The notes under the pieces: generated by a model | Database searches by the model: none | The model's input: the letters and a program-made list of their open reading frames with translations, nothing else | Told to the model about the DNA's origin: nothing | Made by a program: the position numbers and the translations under genes | Assembly: GCA_940747215.1 (NCBI GenBank) | Contig: CALNWS010000004.1 | Span: forward strand, 1 to 64,000 | Direction: 5' to 3' | DNA: 64,000 bases | From: an uncultured Paraburkholderia sp. | Lineage (GTDB): Bacteria > Pseudomonadota > Gammaproteobacteria > Burkholderiales > Burkholderiaceae | Shown here: one piece after another, positions 41,320 to 51,953 of the stretch | Numbering within the stretch: position 1 is the first letter of the stretch | Layout of the letters: each line of letters begins with the position of its first letter

Positions 41320-42911
41320 ATGGCTCAAGCTCAGGCGCAAGTCCCTCATCCGCCACTCGAGGGCGCGCAACTGGTGATCGGCACCATCGCGGTGTCGCTA
41401 GCCGTTTTCATGAACGTGCTCGACACGTCTGATTGCGAACGTGTCGATCCCGTCCATCTCGGGCGACCTCGGCATCTCGTCCGATCAGGGCACGTGGGTC
41501 ATCACGTCATTCGCAGTAGCAAACGCGATTTCCGTTCCGCTCACTGGCTGGCTCACCGACCGCATCGGCTAGGTGCGCCTGTTCATGGCGTCGATCGTGC
41601 TGTTCGTGATCTCGTCGGTGGACGTGATCTCGTCGGTGGATGTGCGGCCTCGCGCCCACGCTGCCCTTCCTGCTTGCCTCGCGTGTTCTTCAAGGTGCGG
41701 TTGCCGGCCCGATGATTCCACTCTCGCAAACGCTGCTGTTCGCGAGTTACCCGCGCGCGAAGGCGCCCATGGCGCTATCCATGTGGGCTATGACCACGCT
41801 GATCGCACCGGTCGCGGGCCCAATTCTCGGCGGCTGGATCTCGGACAACATTTCGTGGCCGTGGATTTTCTACGTCAATATTCCGGTCGGCATCATTGTG
41901 GCGGGCGCCACGTGGATGATCTTCCGCGATCGCGATTCGGCCGTCAAAAAGGCACCGATCGACGGTGTGGGACTTGGCCTTCTGATCGTCTGGGTCGGAT
42001 CGCTGCAGGTCATGCTCGACAAGAGCAAGGATCTCGACTGGTTCTCGTCCACGACCATCGTCGTGCTCGCGCTCGTAGCGGTGATCGTACTGGCGTTTTT
42101 CATCGTGTGGGAATTGACGACCGACCACCCGGTGGTCGATCTCTCGCTTTTCGGCGGGCGTAATTTCTCCGGCGGCACGATTGCGCTCTCGGTCAGCTAT
42201 GGGCTCTACTTCGGCATCTACTTCGGCAATCTGGTGCTGCTGCCGTTACGGCTGCAAACTGATATCGGCTACACGGCAACGGAAGCCGGTCTCGTGATGA
42301 CGCCGGTCGGCCTCTTCGCGGTGCTGCTCTCGCCTATCACGGGCAAGATTCTGCCGCGCACCGATCCCGCGTTATATCGCGACGCTGTCGTTCCTCGTGT
42401 TCGCGCTGTGCTTCTGGATGCGGTCGCGTTACACCACGGGCGCCGACACGTATTCGCTGCTCGTGCCCACTTTGATTCAGGGCATCGCATGGCGGGCTTT
42501 TTCATTCCGCTCGTGTCGATCACGCTGTCGAGTTTGCTGGGCAATCGCATTCCGGCCGCGTCGGGCTTGTCGAACTTCGTGCGGATCATGTGCGGCGGCA
42601 TCGGCACGTCGATCTTCCAGACGACGTGGGACCACCGCACGATCATGCATCACGCGCAGCTGGCCGAGCAGGCGAACGCGTACAACCCGATGTTCGATCA
42701 ATCGATCCGGCAGATGGGCACCGCAGGTTTTAACCAGCCGCAAGCGTACGGGCTTTTCAACACGATGGCGACACAGCAAGCCACACAGCTTGGCGTGAAC
42801 GATCTGTTCTTCGTGTCGGCGGGGATTTTCGTCGCGCTGATCGCGTTGATCTGGATCACGCGACCGGAGCGCGCGGGTGGCGATGCGGGTGCTGCTGCGG
42901 CGGCGCATTGA
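41320..42911 (+). pseudogene. emrB: EmrB-type MFS (DHA2) drug transporter pseudogene
   Basis: ATG 41320 has an AGAAGG site. It begins VIGTIAVSLAVFMNVLDTS. The frame breaks at about 41430, where the expected IANVSIPSISGDLGISSDQG is in another frame. A TAG follows WLTDRIG near 41570. An 18-bp tandem duplication repeats VISSVD (41606-41641). A long middle segment is intact (PLSQTLLFASYPRAKAPMAL to LLSPITGKILPRTDPA). Another break lies near 42375-42490 before GFFIPLVSITLSSLLGNRIP and the end at 42911. The 14-helix pump that drives proton-coupled export cannot be made, leaving EmrA and the channel without a motor. Confidence 0.9.
41606..41641 (+). repeat. 18-bp tandem duplication inside emrB
   Basis: GTGATCTCGTCGGTGGAC at 41606-41623 is followed directly by the same sequence with one end mismatch (41624-41641). 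It inserts six residues in frame. Confidence 0.92.
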
Positions 42912-42980
42912 TGGCGCGCGGTTAATGCTCGGTTGATTCTGCGCTGTTGATTCGTTCGACGCGTCGCGCTCTCGGAGCAC

Positions 42981-43021
42981 AAAAAAGGCGGAACCGCTTG
43001 ATTGCAGTTCCGCCTTTTTTT
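42981..43021. terminator. Bidirectional rho-independent terminator between emrB and truB
   Basis: AAAAAAGGCGGAAC (42981-42994) pairs with GTTCCGCCTTTTTTT (43007-43021) around a 12-nt loop. It has T-runs on both strands and sits between convergent genes. Confidence 0.9.
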
Positions 43022-43070
43022 GCAGCGAAGCAGTTGTCCGTCGATCGTTTTGCGAGAAACCCGCAACCGC

Positions 43071-44009
43071 TCAGTTCGCCGCCGTCACGACCAGACGTTC
43101 GGGCGCCAACACACCTTCGCCCTGCTTCGCCACACCCAGCAAGCGACCTTCTGTCACCGCATAAACGCGCACGCGAGGCGCGTGCTGAGCGTCTGCTTCG
43201 ATCGTCAGCTCAGACATCTTGAGCCACTGACCATGCAGGAAGCGACGCGTCGCATCGTCGTCCAGATCCACGCGCGGAAACGTGGACAGTAACGCGTCCA
43301 CCGGTTGCAGCCATGCGTCGCGTTCGCCTTCGGCCGCATCCGACAACGCGTCGAGCGTGACCGAATGCTCCAGCGTCAACGCACCGACGCCCGTGCGCCG
43401 CAGCGCCACGAGATGCGCGCCGCAACCGAGCGCCTCGCCGATATCCTCGGCAAGCGTGCGCACGTAAGTGCCCTTGCTGCAGGTCACGCGAAACGTAACG
43501 TTCGGCAGCGCGCAAGCCAGCATCTCGAGCCTGAGAATCGTCACCTGACGCCCTTCCCGTTCGACGGTCTGACCCGCGCGCGCATATTCATAGAGCGGCT
43601 TGCCGTCACGTTTCAACGCGGAATACATTGGCGGAACCTGAACGATCTCGCCGATGAACGCGCCGAGCGCCACCTGCACGGCCGCTTCGTCACACGTTAC
43701 GTCGCGGGTGTCGATCGCTTCGCCTTCGGCGTCGCCGGTGGTCGTGCACACGCCGAGGCGCATCGTGGCCTCGTAGGTTTTGTCGGCTTCGAGCAGATCT
43801 TGCGAAAACTTCGTGGCTTCGCCGAAACACAGCGGCAACAGGCCGGTGGCCAGCAGATCGAGCGTGCCGGTGTGGCCCGCCTTCTTCGTCAGATAAAGGC
43901 GCTTCGCGCGGATCAGCGCGTCGTTGCTCGACAGCCCGAGCGGCTTGTCGAGCAGCAGCACGCCGTCGAGCGCGCGACGCGGCACGCGAGGGCGTTGAGG
44001 TGCAGTCAT
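43071..44009 (-). CDS. truB: tRNA pseudouridine-55 synthase TruB
   Basis: This 312-residue protein makes pseudouridine 55 in the T-loop of tRNAs. The N-terminal KPLGLSSNDALIRAKRLYLT and the uracil-pocket region EIVQVPPMYSALKRDGKPLY are normal. The catalytic motif reads GHTGTLDLLATGLLPLCFGE. The catalytic Asp is kept, but the residue after it is Leu where the family has Pro (GTLDPxATG). That is a single-base change (CCG to CTG). The rest of the fold appears complete with a normal C-terminus. It is the last gene of the rimP-nusA-infB-rbfA-truB cluster, 56 bp after rbfA. Activity is likely but may be altered. Confidence 0.92.
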   Translation of the reverse strand: MTAPQRPRVPRRALDGVLLLDKPLGLSSNDALIRAKRLYLTKKAGHTGTLDLLATGLLPLCFGEATKFSQDLLEADKTYEATMRLGVCTTTGDAEGEAIDTRDVTCDEAAVQVALGAFIGEIVQVPPMYSALKRDGKPLYEYARAGQTVEREGRQVTILRLEMLACALPNVTFRVTCSKGTYVRTLAEDIGEALGCGAHLVALRRTGVGALTLEHSVTLDALSDAAEGERDAWLQPVDALLSTFPRVDLDDDATRRFLHGQWLKMSELTIEADAQHAPRVRVYAVTEGRLLGVAKQGEGVLAPERLVVTAAN

Positions 44010-44065
44010 ATCGGAAAGACGGATTCTTCGATCAATGCTTCAGACGTTCGTCAAAGTTGTGACGC

Positions 44066-44434
44066 TCACTCGTTGTCTTTCGCGCGATTGGCGTTGGCCT
44101 CATCGATCAGACGCAACATTTCCACGGCTCGCTCGATCGTCTTGTCGTAATGGAAATGCAGCGTGGGCACTGTATGAATGTGCAGACGCTTGAACAACTG
44201 GTTATGCAGATGACCGGCCGCATGCGTGAGCGCTTCGAGTGTCTGCTGCGGGTCGCCCGTCAGCGTCGTGAAATAGACCTTTGCGTGCGCGCAGTCCGGC
44301 GTCAGCTCGACACTCTGGATCGTGACGATACCGATGCGCGGATCCTTGATCTCGCGCAGCAACTCGGACAGATCGAGTTGAATCTGATCGGCGATCTGTA
44401 CGTTGCGATTGGGGGAAGAACGTTTTTTAGGCAT
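44066..44434 (-). CDS. rbfA: 30S ribosome-binding factor RbfA
   Basis: The protein has 122 residues from [20 protein letters not shown]. This start is chosen because the 33 codons upstream are not conserved. The KH-like fold is evident: [40 protein letters not shown] and [20 protein letters not shown]. RbfA assists maturation of the 17S rRNA 5' end and cold adaptation. It lies between infB and truB, the classic order. The 260-bp gap to infB contains a strong hairpin. Confidence 0.93.
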   Translation of the reverse strand: MPKKRSSPNRNVQIADQIQLDLSELLREIKDPRIGIVTIQSVELTPDCAHAKVYFTTLTGDPQQTLEALTHAAGHLHNQLFKRLHIHTVPTLHFHYDKTIERAVEMLRLIDEANANRAKDNE

Positions 44435-44641
44435 GGTGTTGTGTGCTCCGTTCGACGGATGCAAAAATGGTTCGCGCGGCTTCGGCGCGGTTGGCCGCTC
44501 GGGCGTCATCCAGACATCGTTCATGCATCGCACGGCCGTTGTTCAGGCTCCAACCGAACTGCATTGAGGCTCGCATGACGACGCCGCCGCAAAGCGCGCT
44601 ACCCGAACCGGGCGCGAAGCATAACGTGGGCTCCAAGAACA

Positions 44642-44677
44642 ACGGGCGGAGTGGGCGTTTAAGCCCACTCCGCCCGT
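44642..44677. other. Perfect 15-bp hairpin between infB and rbfA
   Basis: ACGGGCGGAGTGGGC (44642-44656) and GCCCACTCCGCCCGT (44663-44677) form a perfect 15-bp stem with a 6-nt loop inside the operon. On the transcribed strand it is followed by GTTGTTCTTGG rather than a clean T-run. It could be a partial terminator, an RNase processing site or an mRNA stabiliser. Confidence 0.75.
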
Positions 44678-44695
44678 AGAGCCGTACCGCGCGAA

Positions 44696-47554
44696 TTACA
44701 GTGTACGCGCGACTTCGGTGACCTCGAAGACTTCGAACTGATCGCCTTCGACGATATCTTTGAAGTTCTTGATCGACATACCGCACTCGAAGCCCTGACG
44801 GACTTCCTTGACGTCGTCCTTGAAGCGCTTGAGCGAATCCAGCTCGCCCGTGAAGATGACGACGTTGTTGCGCAGTACGCGCACCGACGACGAGCGCTTG
44901 ACGAAGCCGTCCGTGACCATACAGCCGGCCACTGCGCCGATCTTCGGCACCTTGAAGACCTGACGCACTTCGACCGTGCCCGTCACGACTTCGCACTTCT
45001 CCGGTGCCAGCATGCCCGACATCGCGGCCTTCACTTCATCCACTGCATCGTAAATGATGTTGTAGTAGCGAATGTCCACGCCATTGGCTTCCGCCAGCTT
45101 GCGCGCCTGTGCGTCGGCACGCGTATTGAAGCCGATGATGACCGCCTTCGAAGCCGTTGCCAAGTTGACGTCGGATTCGCTGATGCCACCCACTGCGCCG
45201 TGCACGATCTGAACGCGCACTTCGTCGGTGGAGAGCTTGAGCAGCGACTGCACCAGCGCTTCCTGCGAACCTTGCACGTCGGCCTTGACGATGAGCGGCA
45301 TGTACTGCACTTCGCCTTCGCCCATCTGTTCCAGCATGTTCTCGAGCTTCGCGGCCTGTTGCTTGGCCAACTTAACGTCGCGGAACTTGCCTTGACGGAA
45401 CAGCGCGACTTCACGTGCCTTGCGGTCGTCCGGCATGACGATGACTTCTTCGCCTGCTTGCGGCACTTCCGACAGACCCTGAATCTCGACCGGGATCGAC
45501 GGACCCGCCGACTTGGTCGGCTTGCCGGTTTCGTCGAGCATGGCGCGCACGCGACCGTAGGCGCTACCTGCCAGCACCACGTCGCCGCGGTTCAGCGTAC
45601 CGGACTGGACGAGGATCGTTGCAACCGGACCCTTACCCTTGTCGAGCTTCGCTTCGATGACGAGACCCTTGGCCGGCGCTTCGACCGGCGCTTTCAGTTC
45701 CAGCACTTCGGCCTGCAGCAGCACGTTTTCCAGCAGATCGTCGATGCCCGTACCCGTCTTGGCCGACACCGGCATGAACGGCGAATCGCCACCGTACTCT
45801 TCCGGCACGACCCCTTCCGCGACCAGTTCCTGCTTGACGCGATCCGGATTCGCTTCCGGCTTGTCGATCTTGTTGATCGCGACGACGAGCGGCACGCCGC
45901 CGGCCTTCGCGTGAGCGATTGCTTCCTTCGTTTGCGGCATCACGCCGTCGTCGGCTGCAACCACCAGAATCACGATGTCCGTTGCCTTCGCACCGCGAGC
46001 ACGCATGGCCGTAAAGGCTTCGTGACCCGGCGTGTCGAGAAACGTAATGACGCCACGCGGCGTTTCGACGTGGTAAGCGCCGATGTGCTGCGTAATTCCG
46101 CCGGCTTCGCCCGCCACCACCTTGGCGCGACGGATGTAGTCGAGCAGCGAGGTCTTGCCGTGGTCGACGTGACCCATGACGGTGACGACCGGCGGGCGCG
46201 GCAGTGCTTCCGCATCCGACACTTCGCCTTCGACCAGCATCGCTTCCGGATCGTCCAGCTTGGCCGCAACCGCGTGATGGCCCAGTTCCTCGACGATGAT
46301 CATCGCCGTTTCCTGGTCCAGCATCTGGTTGATCGTGACCATCTGGCCGAGCTTCATCATCGACTTGATGACTTCCGACGCCTTCACGGACATCTTGTGC
46401 GCCAGATCGGCAACCGTGATGGTTTCCGGCACGTGCACTTCACGTATGATCAGCTCGGTAGGTGCCTGGAACGTGGAGTTCTGTTCCTGATGCTTGCCAC
46501 GACCCTTCGGGCCGCCACGCCAGCCGCGGTCGACGCCACCGCTCGTATCGCCGCGCGTCTTGATGCCGCGACGCTTGGCTGCGTCGTCCTGCCAGCCGCC
46601 CTTGCCTGCGCCCGGCTTCTTCTTGTCGCCTGCCAACGGTGCCGGCGTAGCGGCCGAAGCCGCTGCTGCAGGCTTCTTCGCGGCCGGACATGCCGGCGCT
46701 TCGCCTGCCGGACGCGCCGGCTTGTGCAGCGTGCCCTTGGCTTCCGCGGCCTTGGCCGGCTCGGCGGGCTTCGGTGCCTTGACCTGCGCCTTGCGCGGCG
46801 TGTTCATCATTTCGCGAATGGCGCGTGCTTCGGCTTCGGCCACAGCACGGCGCTTCGCGATTTCTTCTTGTTCGGCGCGCGCCTTGTCGGCGGCCTGACG
46901 CGCTGCGTCTTCCGCCTTCTTCGCGGCTTCGCGCTGAGCGGCGCGCTCGGCTGCGGCGCGCTCGTCGTCCTGTTCGGTCGATTTGGCAACTGCCGGCTCG
47001 GCGGCTTTCGCTTCTGACTGCTCGGCCTTGGCCGGCTGTGCAGCTTGCGCGGCCTTCTGCGCCTGCTCGCGTGCCTGACGCTCCGCCTCTTCGCGCTCGA
47101 GCTGTTCCTGACGCGCCTTCAGCTCCTGAGCCTGCTTCTCGAGCAGTTCAGCCTCGTGACGAGCTTCCTCTTCACGGCGCTGAAGTTCGAGATCTTCGGC
47201 TTCCGAAGCCTCGGCCACATGATTCGATGCCTCACCGCCTTCACCGGCGGTTTCGTCGCGGCGGACGAAAGTGCGCTTCTTGCGCACCTCGACCTGAATG
47301 GTGCGAGCGTTGCCCGTCGCATCGGACTGCTTGATCTCCGACGTATGCCGTTTCGTCAGCGTGATCTTGTGCTTGTCTGCATCAGTCGAGCCGTGAGACT
47401 TGCGCAAGTGGTCGAGCAGACGCGCCTTGTCCGTTTCGGACAGGGAATCGGCTTCGCTCGCTTTTGTTACGCCCGCCGCCTGCAGCTGCTCGAGCAGCAC
47501 GCCTGCAGGCATCTTCAGTTCCGCGGCAAATTGGGCTACGTTGTTACTCGCCAT
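44696..47554 (-). CDS. infB: Translation initiation factor IF-2
   Basis: This 952-residue protein has the IF2 N-terminal helical domain ([20 protein letters not shown]). A long Lys/Glu/Ala-rich linker follows (about residues 110-330), then the second N-domain ([20 protein letters not shown]). The G domain has [40 protein letters not shown] and [13 protein letters not shown], and the C-terminal domains bind fMet-tRNA. IF-2 delivers initiator tRNA to the 30S subunit. It lies downstream of nusA with a 95-bp gap. The length is normal for Burkholderia, and no stop or frame change is seen. Confidence 0.97.
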   Translation of the reverse strand: MASNNVAQFAAELKMPAGVLLEQLQAAGVTKASEADSLSETDKARLLDHLRKSHGSTDADKHKITLTKRHTSEIKQSDATGNARTIQVEVRKKRTFVRRDETAGEGGEASNHVAEASEAEDLELQRREEEARHEAELLEKQAQELKARQEQLEREEAERQAREQAQKAAQAAQPAKAEQSEAKAAEPAVAKSTEQDDERAAAERAAQREAAKKAEDAARQAADKARAEQEEIAKRRAVAEAEARAIREMMNTPRKAQVKAPKPAEPAKAAEAKGTLHKPARPAGEAPACPAAKKPAAAASAATPAPLAGDKKKPGAGKGGWQDDAAKRRGIKTRGDTSGGVDRGWRGGPKGRGKHQEQNSTFQAPTELIIREVHVPETITVADLAHKMSVKASEVIKSMMKLGQMVTINQMLDQETAMIIVEELGHHAVAAKLDDPEAMLVEGEVSDAEALPRPPVVTVMGHVDHGKTSLLDYIRRAKVVAGEAGGITQHIGAYHVETPRGVITFLDTPGHEAFTAMRARGAKATDIVILVVAADDGVMPQTKEAIAHAKAGGVPLVVAINKIDKPEANPDRVKQELVAEGVVPEEYGGDSPFMPVSAKTGTGIDDLLENVLLQAEVLELKAPVEAPAKGLVIEAKLDKGKGPVATILVQSGTLNRGDVVLAGSAYGRVRAMLDETGKPTKSAGPSIPVEIQGLSEVPQAGEEVIVMPDDRKAREVALFRQGKFRDVKLAKQQAAKLENMLEQMGEGEVQYMPLIVKADVQGSQEALVQSLLKLSTDEVRVQIVHGAVGGISESDVNLATASKAVIIGFNTRADAQARKLAEANGVDIRYYNIIYDAVDEVKAAMSGMLAPEKCEVVTGTVEVRQVFKVPKIGAVAGCMVTDGFVKRSSSVRVLRNNVVIFTGELDSLKRFKDDVKEVRQGFECGMSIKNFKDIVEGDQFEVFEVTEVARTL

Positions 47555-47649
47555 TCATTCCTCTTAATGCAAGGACCGATTCCTTGCGGTTAGCATCGGG
47601 TCATGCGGCCTGACGGCCACGTTCAAATTTAGTGCGCCATGGTCATTTC

Positions 47650-49125
47650 TCACTGGAACCAGTGTTCACGTGCCTTCATGATCAACGCCTTAGCGGCATC
47701 CTCTTCCATTCCGGTCATCTCGACCAGTTCATCCACAGCCAGCTCGGCGAGTTCGTCGCGCGTCTGGATCTGATGCTCGGCCAGCGTCGCGAGCAGATCG
47801 GCGTCCATGCCGTCCAAGCTCTTCAGGTCGAGCGCTACATTTTCGACCTTTTCTTCGTTCGCGATTGCCTGAGTCAGCAACGCGTCACGCGAGCGGTTAC
47901 GCAGTTCGTGAACAGTGTCTTCGTCGAATGCTTCGATCTCGAGCATCTCGTTCAGCGGCACGTAGGCGATCTCTTCGAGGCTTGTGAAGCCTTCGTCGAT
48001 CAGGATGTCGGCGACTTCTTCGTCGACATCGAGACGCGCCATGAACAGGTCACGCAGTACACCGCGTTCCTGATTCTGCTTTTGCGCAGATTCGTCCGGC
48101 GTCATGATGTTGATCTGCCAGCCGGTGAGTTCGCTGGCAAGACGCACGTTCTGGCCGCTGCGGCCGATCGCGACCGCCAGTTCGTTCTCGTCTACGACCA
48201 CGTCCATCGAATGCTTTTCTTCATCGACGACGATCGACTGGACGGCTGCCGGCGCGAGCGCGCCGATCACGAACTGCGCGGGATTTTCCGACCATAGCAC
48301 GATGTCGACGTTTTCGCCACCGAGCTCGTTACGCACGGCCTGCACGCGCGAGCCGCGAATACCGACGCAGGTGCCGATCGGATCGATACGCTTGTCGTAA
48401 GCCACGACGCCGATCTTGGCGCGCACGCCCGGATCGCGAGCCGCTGCCTTGATCTCCAGCAGACCCTGTTCGATTTCGGGCACTTCCATTTCGAACAGCT
48501 TCATCAGGAACTCAGGCGCCGTACGCGACAGTTCGATCTGCGGACCGCGAGCGGTACGATCGACCTTGGCGATGTAGGCGCGCACGCGGTCGCCCACGCG
48601 CAGGTTTTCCTTCGGAATCAACTGGTCGCGGCGCAGCAGCGCTTCGACACGGCCGGTTTCGACGATGAAGTTGCCCTTGTCGAGACGCTTCACCGAGCCG
48701 GTCATGATGTGCTCACCGCGCTCGAGGAAGTCGTTCAGGATCTGCTCGCGCTCGGCGTCGCGCACTTTCTGCAGGATAACCTGCTTGGCGGCCTGCGCGC
48801 CGATACGGCCGAATTCGATCGACGGCACCGGTTCTTCGATGTATTCGTCGAGCTGGATCTCGGGCTTCTGCTCACGTGCTTCGAACAGCAGGATTTCCTG
48901 ATCCGGCTCCTGCAGACCTGCTTCGTCCGGCACCACTTTCCAGCGGCGAAACGTTTCGTGCTCGCCGCTTTCACGGTCGATATGGACGCGGATGTCCGCG
49001 TCTTCTTCGAAGAGTTTCTTGGAAGCCGAAGCGAGAGCCGCTTCGAGCGCGGCATAAACCACGTCTTTGTCGACATTCTTCTCGCGTGCCAGCGCATCCA
49101 CCAGCATCAACACTTCGCGACTCAT
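47650..49125 (-). CDS. nusA: Transcription termination/antitermination factor NusA
   Basis: This 491-residue protein has the RNA polymerase-binding N-terminal domain ([20 protein letters not shown]), an S1 domain ([20 protein letters not shown]), two KH domains ([40 protein letters not shown]) and two C-terminal acidic helical repeats ending [15 protein letters not shown]. NusA controls pausing, termination and rRNA antitermination. Its ATG overlaps the rimP stop by 3 bp of ATGA, implying translational coupling. Intact. Confidence 0.97.
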   Translation of the reverse strand: MSREVLMLVDALAREKNVDKDVVYAALEAALASASKKLFEEDADIRVHIDRESGEHETFRRWKVVPDEAGLQEPDQEILLFEAREQKPEIQLDEYIEEPVPSIEFGRIGAQAAKQVILQKVRDAEREQILNDFLERGEHIMTGSVKRLDKGNFIVETGRVEALLRRDQLIPKENLRVGDRVRAYIAKVDRTARGPQIELSRTAPEFLMKLFEMEVPEIEQGLLEIKAAARDPGVRAKIGVVAYDKRIDPIGTCVGIRGSRVQAVRNELGGENVDIVLWSENPAQFVIGALAPAAVQSIVVDEEKHSMDVVVDENELAVAIGRSGQNVRLASELTGWQINIMTPDESAQKQNQERGVLRDLFMARLDVDEEVADILIDEGFTSLEEIAYVPLNEMLEIEAFDEDTVHELRNRSRDALLTQAIANEEKVENVALDLKSLDGMDADLLATLAEHQIQTRDELAELAVDELVEMTGMEEDAAKALIMKAREHWFQ

Positions 49126-49580
49126 TGTTTGCGGCTCCTAAAGTCAACTTTCGGAACGAGGCGTGCCTTGTCCATGTCTGCGAGCGTGAAATCGAGCATC
49201 GCAGTGCCTTCCTTCCCTTCAAATTCCAGACCGATCGTCTCGCCTTGCGGAGCATGCAGAATGCCCCGGTACGATTTCCGCCCGTCCAATGGCTTTTTCA
49301 ATGTGATAACCGCCTCGCTGCCCGCGAAGCGTTCGAAATCCGCCAGTTTTTTCAGCGGGCGGTCGAGACCGGGCGACGATACTTCGAGCCGCTCGTAATC
49401 GATATTTTCGACCGTCAGAACGTGCTGGAGCTGACGCGTCACTTTCTCGCAGTCTTCGATCGCGATGCCGGCCGGCTGGTCGATATAGATACGCAACATG
49501 CCGCGCCCAGTGTGCCCGAGATCGACTAGTTCGTAGCCGAGTCCCACGACCGTGGTTTCAATCAGTTCCGTCAGTTGCAC
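49122..49580 (-). CDS. rimP: Ribosome maturation factor RimP
   Basis: This 152-residue protein starts [20 protein letters not shown]. The conserved stretch [20 protein letters not shown] is followed by [20 protein letters not shown], the RimP signature. The C-terminal SH3-like domain ends [11 protein letters not shown]. RimP promotes 30S assembly. It is the first gene of the nusA-infB operon and overlaps nusA by 4 bp. A terminator of the upstream gene lies about 125 bp before its start, so its promoter should be between 49581 and 49705. Confidence 0.95.
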   Translation of the reverse strand: MQLTELIETTVVGLGYELVDLGHTGRGMLRIYIDQPAGIAIEDCEKVTRQLQHVLTVENIDYERLEVSSPGLDRPLKKLADFERFAGSEAVITLKKPLDGRKSYRGILHAPQGETIGLEFEGKEGTAMLDFTLADMDKARLVPKVDFRSRKQ

Positions 49581-49705
49581 AGTGCCCTCTTAGATGTTCG
49601 CGCAGCGAGCCTGCCGCTTGTCTTGCAAACAACCATGCGGGCCGCGCGCCAAGCTGGCGCACGTTCGTGCTACCCGAGATGCGCCGAACCACTAAACTGA
49701 GCGGC

Positions 49706-49730
49706 AAAAAAAAATGGGCGAAACGCCCAT
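49706..49730 (-). terminator. Rho-independent terminator upstream of rimP
   Basis: On the minus strand ATGGGCG-TTT-CGCCCAT (49714-49730) is followed by eight T residues (A run at 49706-49713 on the plus strand). It ends leftward transcription from rluB before the rimP operon. Confidence 0.88.
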
Positions 49731-50125
49731 CATCTTATTGCCGGTGGTCGCACCTGAGCCACACATAAAAAGCCACACGCCCAGCTACTTTGCGATTGTA
49801 GTCATTTTCGCCCCAAACGCAAACCGCAGAACGCCGCCTGTCGTGCATTCCGGCTTGATTTTGCTGCAATCTCCGACCGATATGGCGACGTTAGAGGTGT
49901 TTTGCAAGGCGGCCGGAAACCTAGCGATGCACGCGAAAAGCGAATGGGCGGAAAAAACCCACCCCTACTTCCCTACGCCGCGCCGCCGAAGTCGCTTCGC
50001 GGCTTCGTTACGTGCTTCACACGCCCGGCGACGGCGCATCGCACACATCGCCCGCCGTTATGTCGGCCGCCATCCGTTCTGCTTTCACCGCCACTTTACG
50101 GCTCTTACCGCGCCTCAACAGCCGA
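49731..50125. other. 395-bp spacer downstream of rluB
   Basis: It contains a direct repeat of AGCCACAC around a short A-rich tract (about 49757-49780). No gene is recognised. The terminator lies at its left end, so this is presumably the long 3' untranslated region of rluB. Confidence 0.45.
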
Positions 50126-51892
50126 TTACCGACCGCGCGAACGACCGCGCGGCGCGCCGCCGCGATTGCCGCCACCCGGATTGACGTTGCCGCGGTTTCC
50201 GCCGGGACCGCGATTGCCGCCGCCGTTGCCCGGATTCGCGCCGTTACCGCCGGCGCGCTTGCCGCTGCTCGCACGGTTGCCGTTGGCCGACGGCAACCGA
50301 TTGCCGTCGACGTCGCGGCCGCCGCGCGGACCGCCGGCGCCACCGCCAAAGCCGCCCATGCCACCACCGAAGCCCCCCGCACCGCGCGCCCCACGATTGC
50401 CGAAGCCGCCCGCCGCCCCACCACGGCGGCCCTGGCCGCGCGTCGGTTGCTGATCGAAACGGCCGTGGGACATCAGCACGGGTTCACGGTTGATGAAACC
50501 CATCGACGTTTGCATCGGGTCCGGCTGCTTGCGCTCCGGCGCTTCACGGCGGCCACCCTTCTCTTCGCTCGGCGCCTTCAGGCCGACCGACGCCATCAAC
50601 GCGCGCACCTGATTATCCTCAAGCTCTTCCCAACGGCCGCGCTTCAGACCGCGCGGCAACGAAATCGGGCCGTGACGCGTACGGATCAGACGGCTAACCA
50701 TCAGGCCGGCCGCTTCGAACATACGACGCACTTCGCGGTTGCGGCCTTCGGCCAGCGCCACGTGATACCAATGGTTCGTGCCTTCGCCACCGTCATCGCG
50801 AATACGCAGGAAGTTGGCCGGACCGTCGTCCAGCTCGACGCCGTGCAGCAGCTTCTGACGCATGCCTTCCGCGAGTTCACCAACCACGCGCACCGCGTAT
50901 TCACGCTCGACGCTGTAGCGCGGGTGCATGAAGCGGTTCGCCAGATCGCCCGACGTGGTCAGCATCAGCAGACCTTCGGTGTTGAAGTCGAGGCGGCCGA
51001 CCGCGAGCCACTTGGCGGTTTTCATCGGCGGCATTTTGTCGAATACGGACGGACGGCCCTCCGGATCGGCATGGCTGACGATCTCGCCAGTCGGCTTGTG
51101 ATAGATCAGCACGCGCGGCGGCTTGCTCGCGAGCTTGCGCTTGACCGGCTTGCCGTTGATACGCACCTGGTCAGTCGGCATGATGCGCTGACCGATGTGA
51201 GCCGGCTCGCCGTTTACCGACACACGGCCGGCGACGATCAGTTCTTCCATGTCGCGGCGCGAGCCCATACCGGCTTCGGCGAGCACCTTGTGCAGCTTCG
51301 GCGCGGCCGGCTTGCCACGGCGCAGCATTGGGGCGCGCACGCCGCCGGTCATGCTGTTGTCCGCGTCGAACGCGGGCGACGTGACGTACGAGAACAGATC
51401 GTCCTGCGAGCCTTCGCTTGCCGCGCCCTGCTGCGCTTCGCCGCCGCGGCGGTTCTGGCGCTGACCGCCTTCGCGCTGACCTTGCCAGCCCGGCTGACCT
51501 TCGTTCGGCTGGCCTTCCCGACCCTCGCGCCCTTCGCGCTTTGCGCCCACGTTGCGGCGCGACCCTTGACCCTTGGCACCCGCGTCCTTACGCGGCATGC
51601 GCACCTGCGCCACGACTTCGCCGTCCGGCGGCGCTTCGGTGACGATCAGCGCGCCTTGCGCGGCGGCGCCTTCGGCACCCTTCGTCTTCGCTCCGGCGCG
51701 ACGGCGCGCGATCAGACTGCACGGCCCGCGACGCAGTCCGCGGCGCGGACGGTCCTCGCCGCCTGCCTCCGCGCTTTGCGCCGGACGCTCGCCGTCGCCT
51801 GACGACGCTTGCGTGGTACGCGTCTCGTCAGCACGAGCCGACGGCACGGCGCGCTCGGATTCGGACGAATCGGTGTCGTGGGTATGTGTCAA
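50126..51892 (-). CDS. rluB: 23S rRNA pseudouridine(2605) synthase RluB
   Basis: This 588-residue protein has a disordered, Arg/Gly/Gln-rich N-terminal extension (about 190 residues). An S4 RNA-binding domain follows ([20 protein letters not shown]), then the RsuA-family catalytic domain with [20 protein letters not shown] (catalytic Asp in GRLD) and [21 protein letters not shown] roughly 120-residue Gly/Arg/Asn-rich tail ends RGRSRGR. Such long extensions are normal for Burkholderia RluB. It modifies U2605 in helix 93 of 23S rRNA. It lies downstream of scpB by 60 bp, so an scpB-rluB operon is likely. Intact. Confidence 0.93.
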   Translation of the reverse strand: MTHTHDTDSSESERAVPSARADETRTTQASSGDGERPAQSAEAGGEDRPRRGLRRGPCSLIARRRAGAKTKGAEGAAAQGALIVTEAPPDGEVVAQVRMPRKDAGAKGQGSRRNVGAKREGREGREGQPNEGQPGWQGQREGGQRQNRRGGEAQQGAASEGSQDDLFSYVTSPAFDADNSMTGGVRAPMLRRGKPAAPKLHKVLAEAGMGSRRDMEELIVAGRVSVNGEPAHIGQRIMPTDQVRINGKPVKRKLASKPPRVLIYHKPTGEIVSHADPEGRPSVFDKMPPMKTAKWLAVGRLDFNTEGLLMLTTSGDLANRFMHPRYSVEREYAVRVVGELAEGMRQKLLHGVELDDGPANFLRIRDDGGEGTNHWYHVALAEGRNREVRRMFEAAGLMVSRLIRTRHGPISLPRGLKRGRWEELEDNQVRALMASVGLKAPSEEKGGRREAPERKQPDPMQTSMGFINREPVLMSHGRFDQQPTRGQGRRGGAAGGFGNRGARGAGGFGGGMGGFGGGAGGPRGGRDVDGNRLPSANGNRASSGKRAGGNGANPGNGGGNRGPGGNRGNVNPGGGNRGGAPRGRSRGR

Positions 51893-51953
51893 AACAACCT
51901 CAAAATGTCAGGTCGCGCGCCCCTTGCGGGCGCGGCAAAAAAGTCCGGTTACG

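Noticed and set aside
45200..47017. Plus-strand open frame of about 600 codons opposite infB
   Set aside because: Shadow of infB. Its composition follows the reverse of the Lys/Glu/Ala-rich linker.
49731..50125. Possible small RNA or riboswitch between rluB and rimP
   Set aside because: Only a terminator and a short direct repeat can be seen. No structured leader or conserved motif could be recognised by eye.
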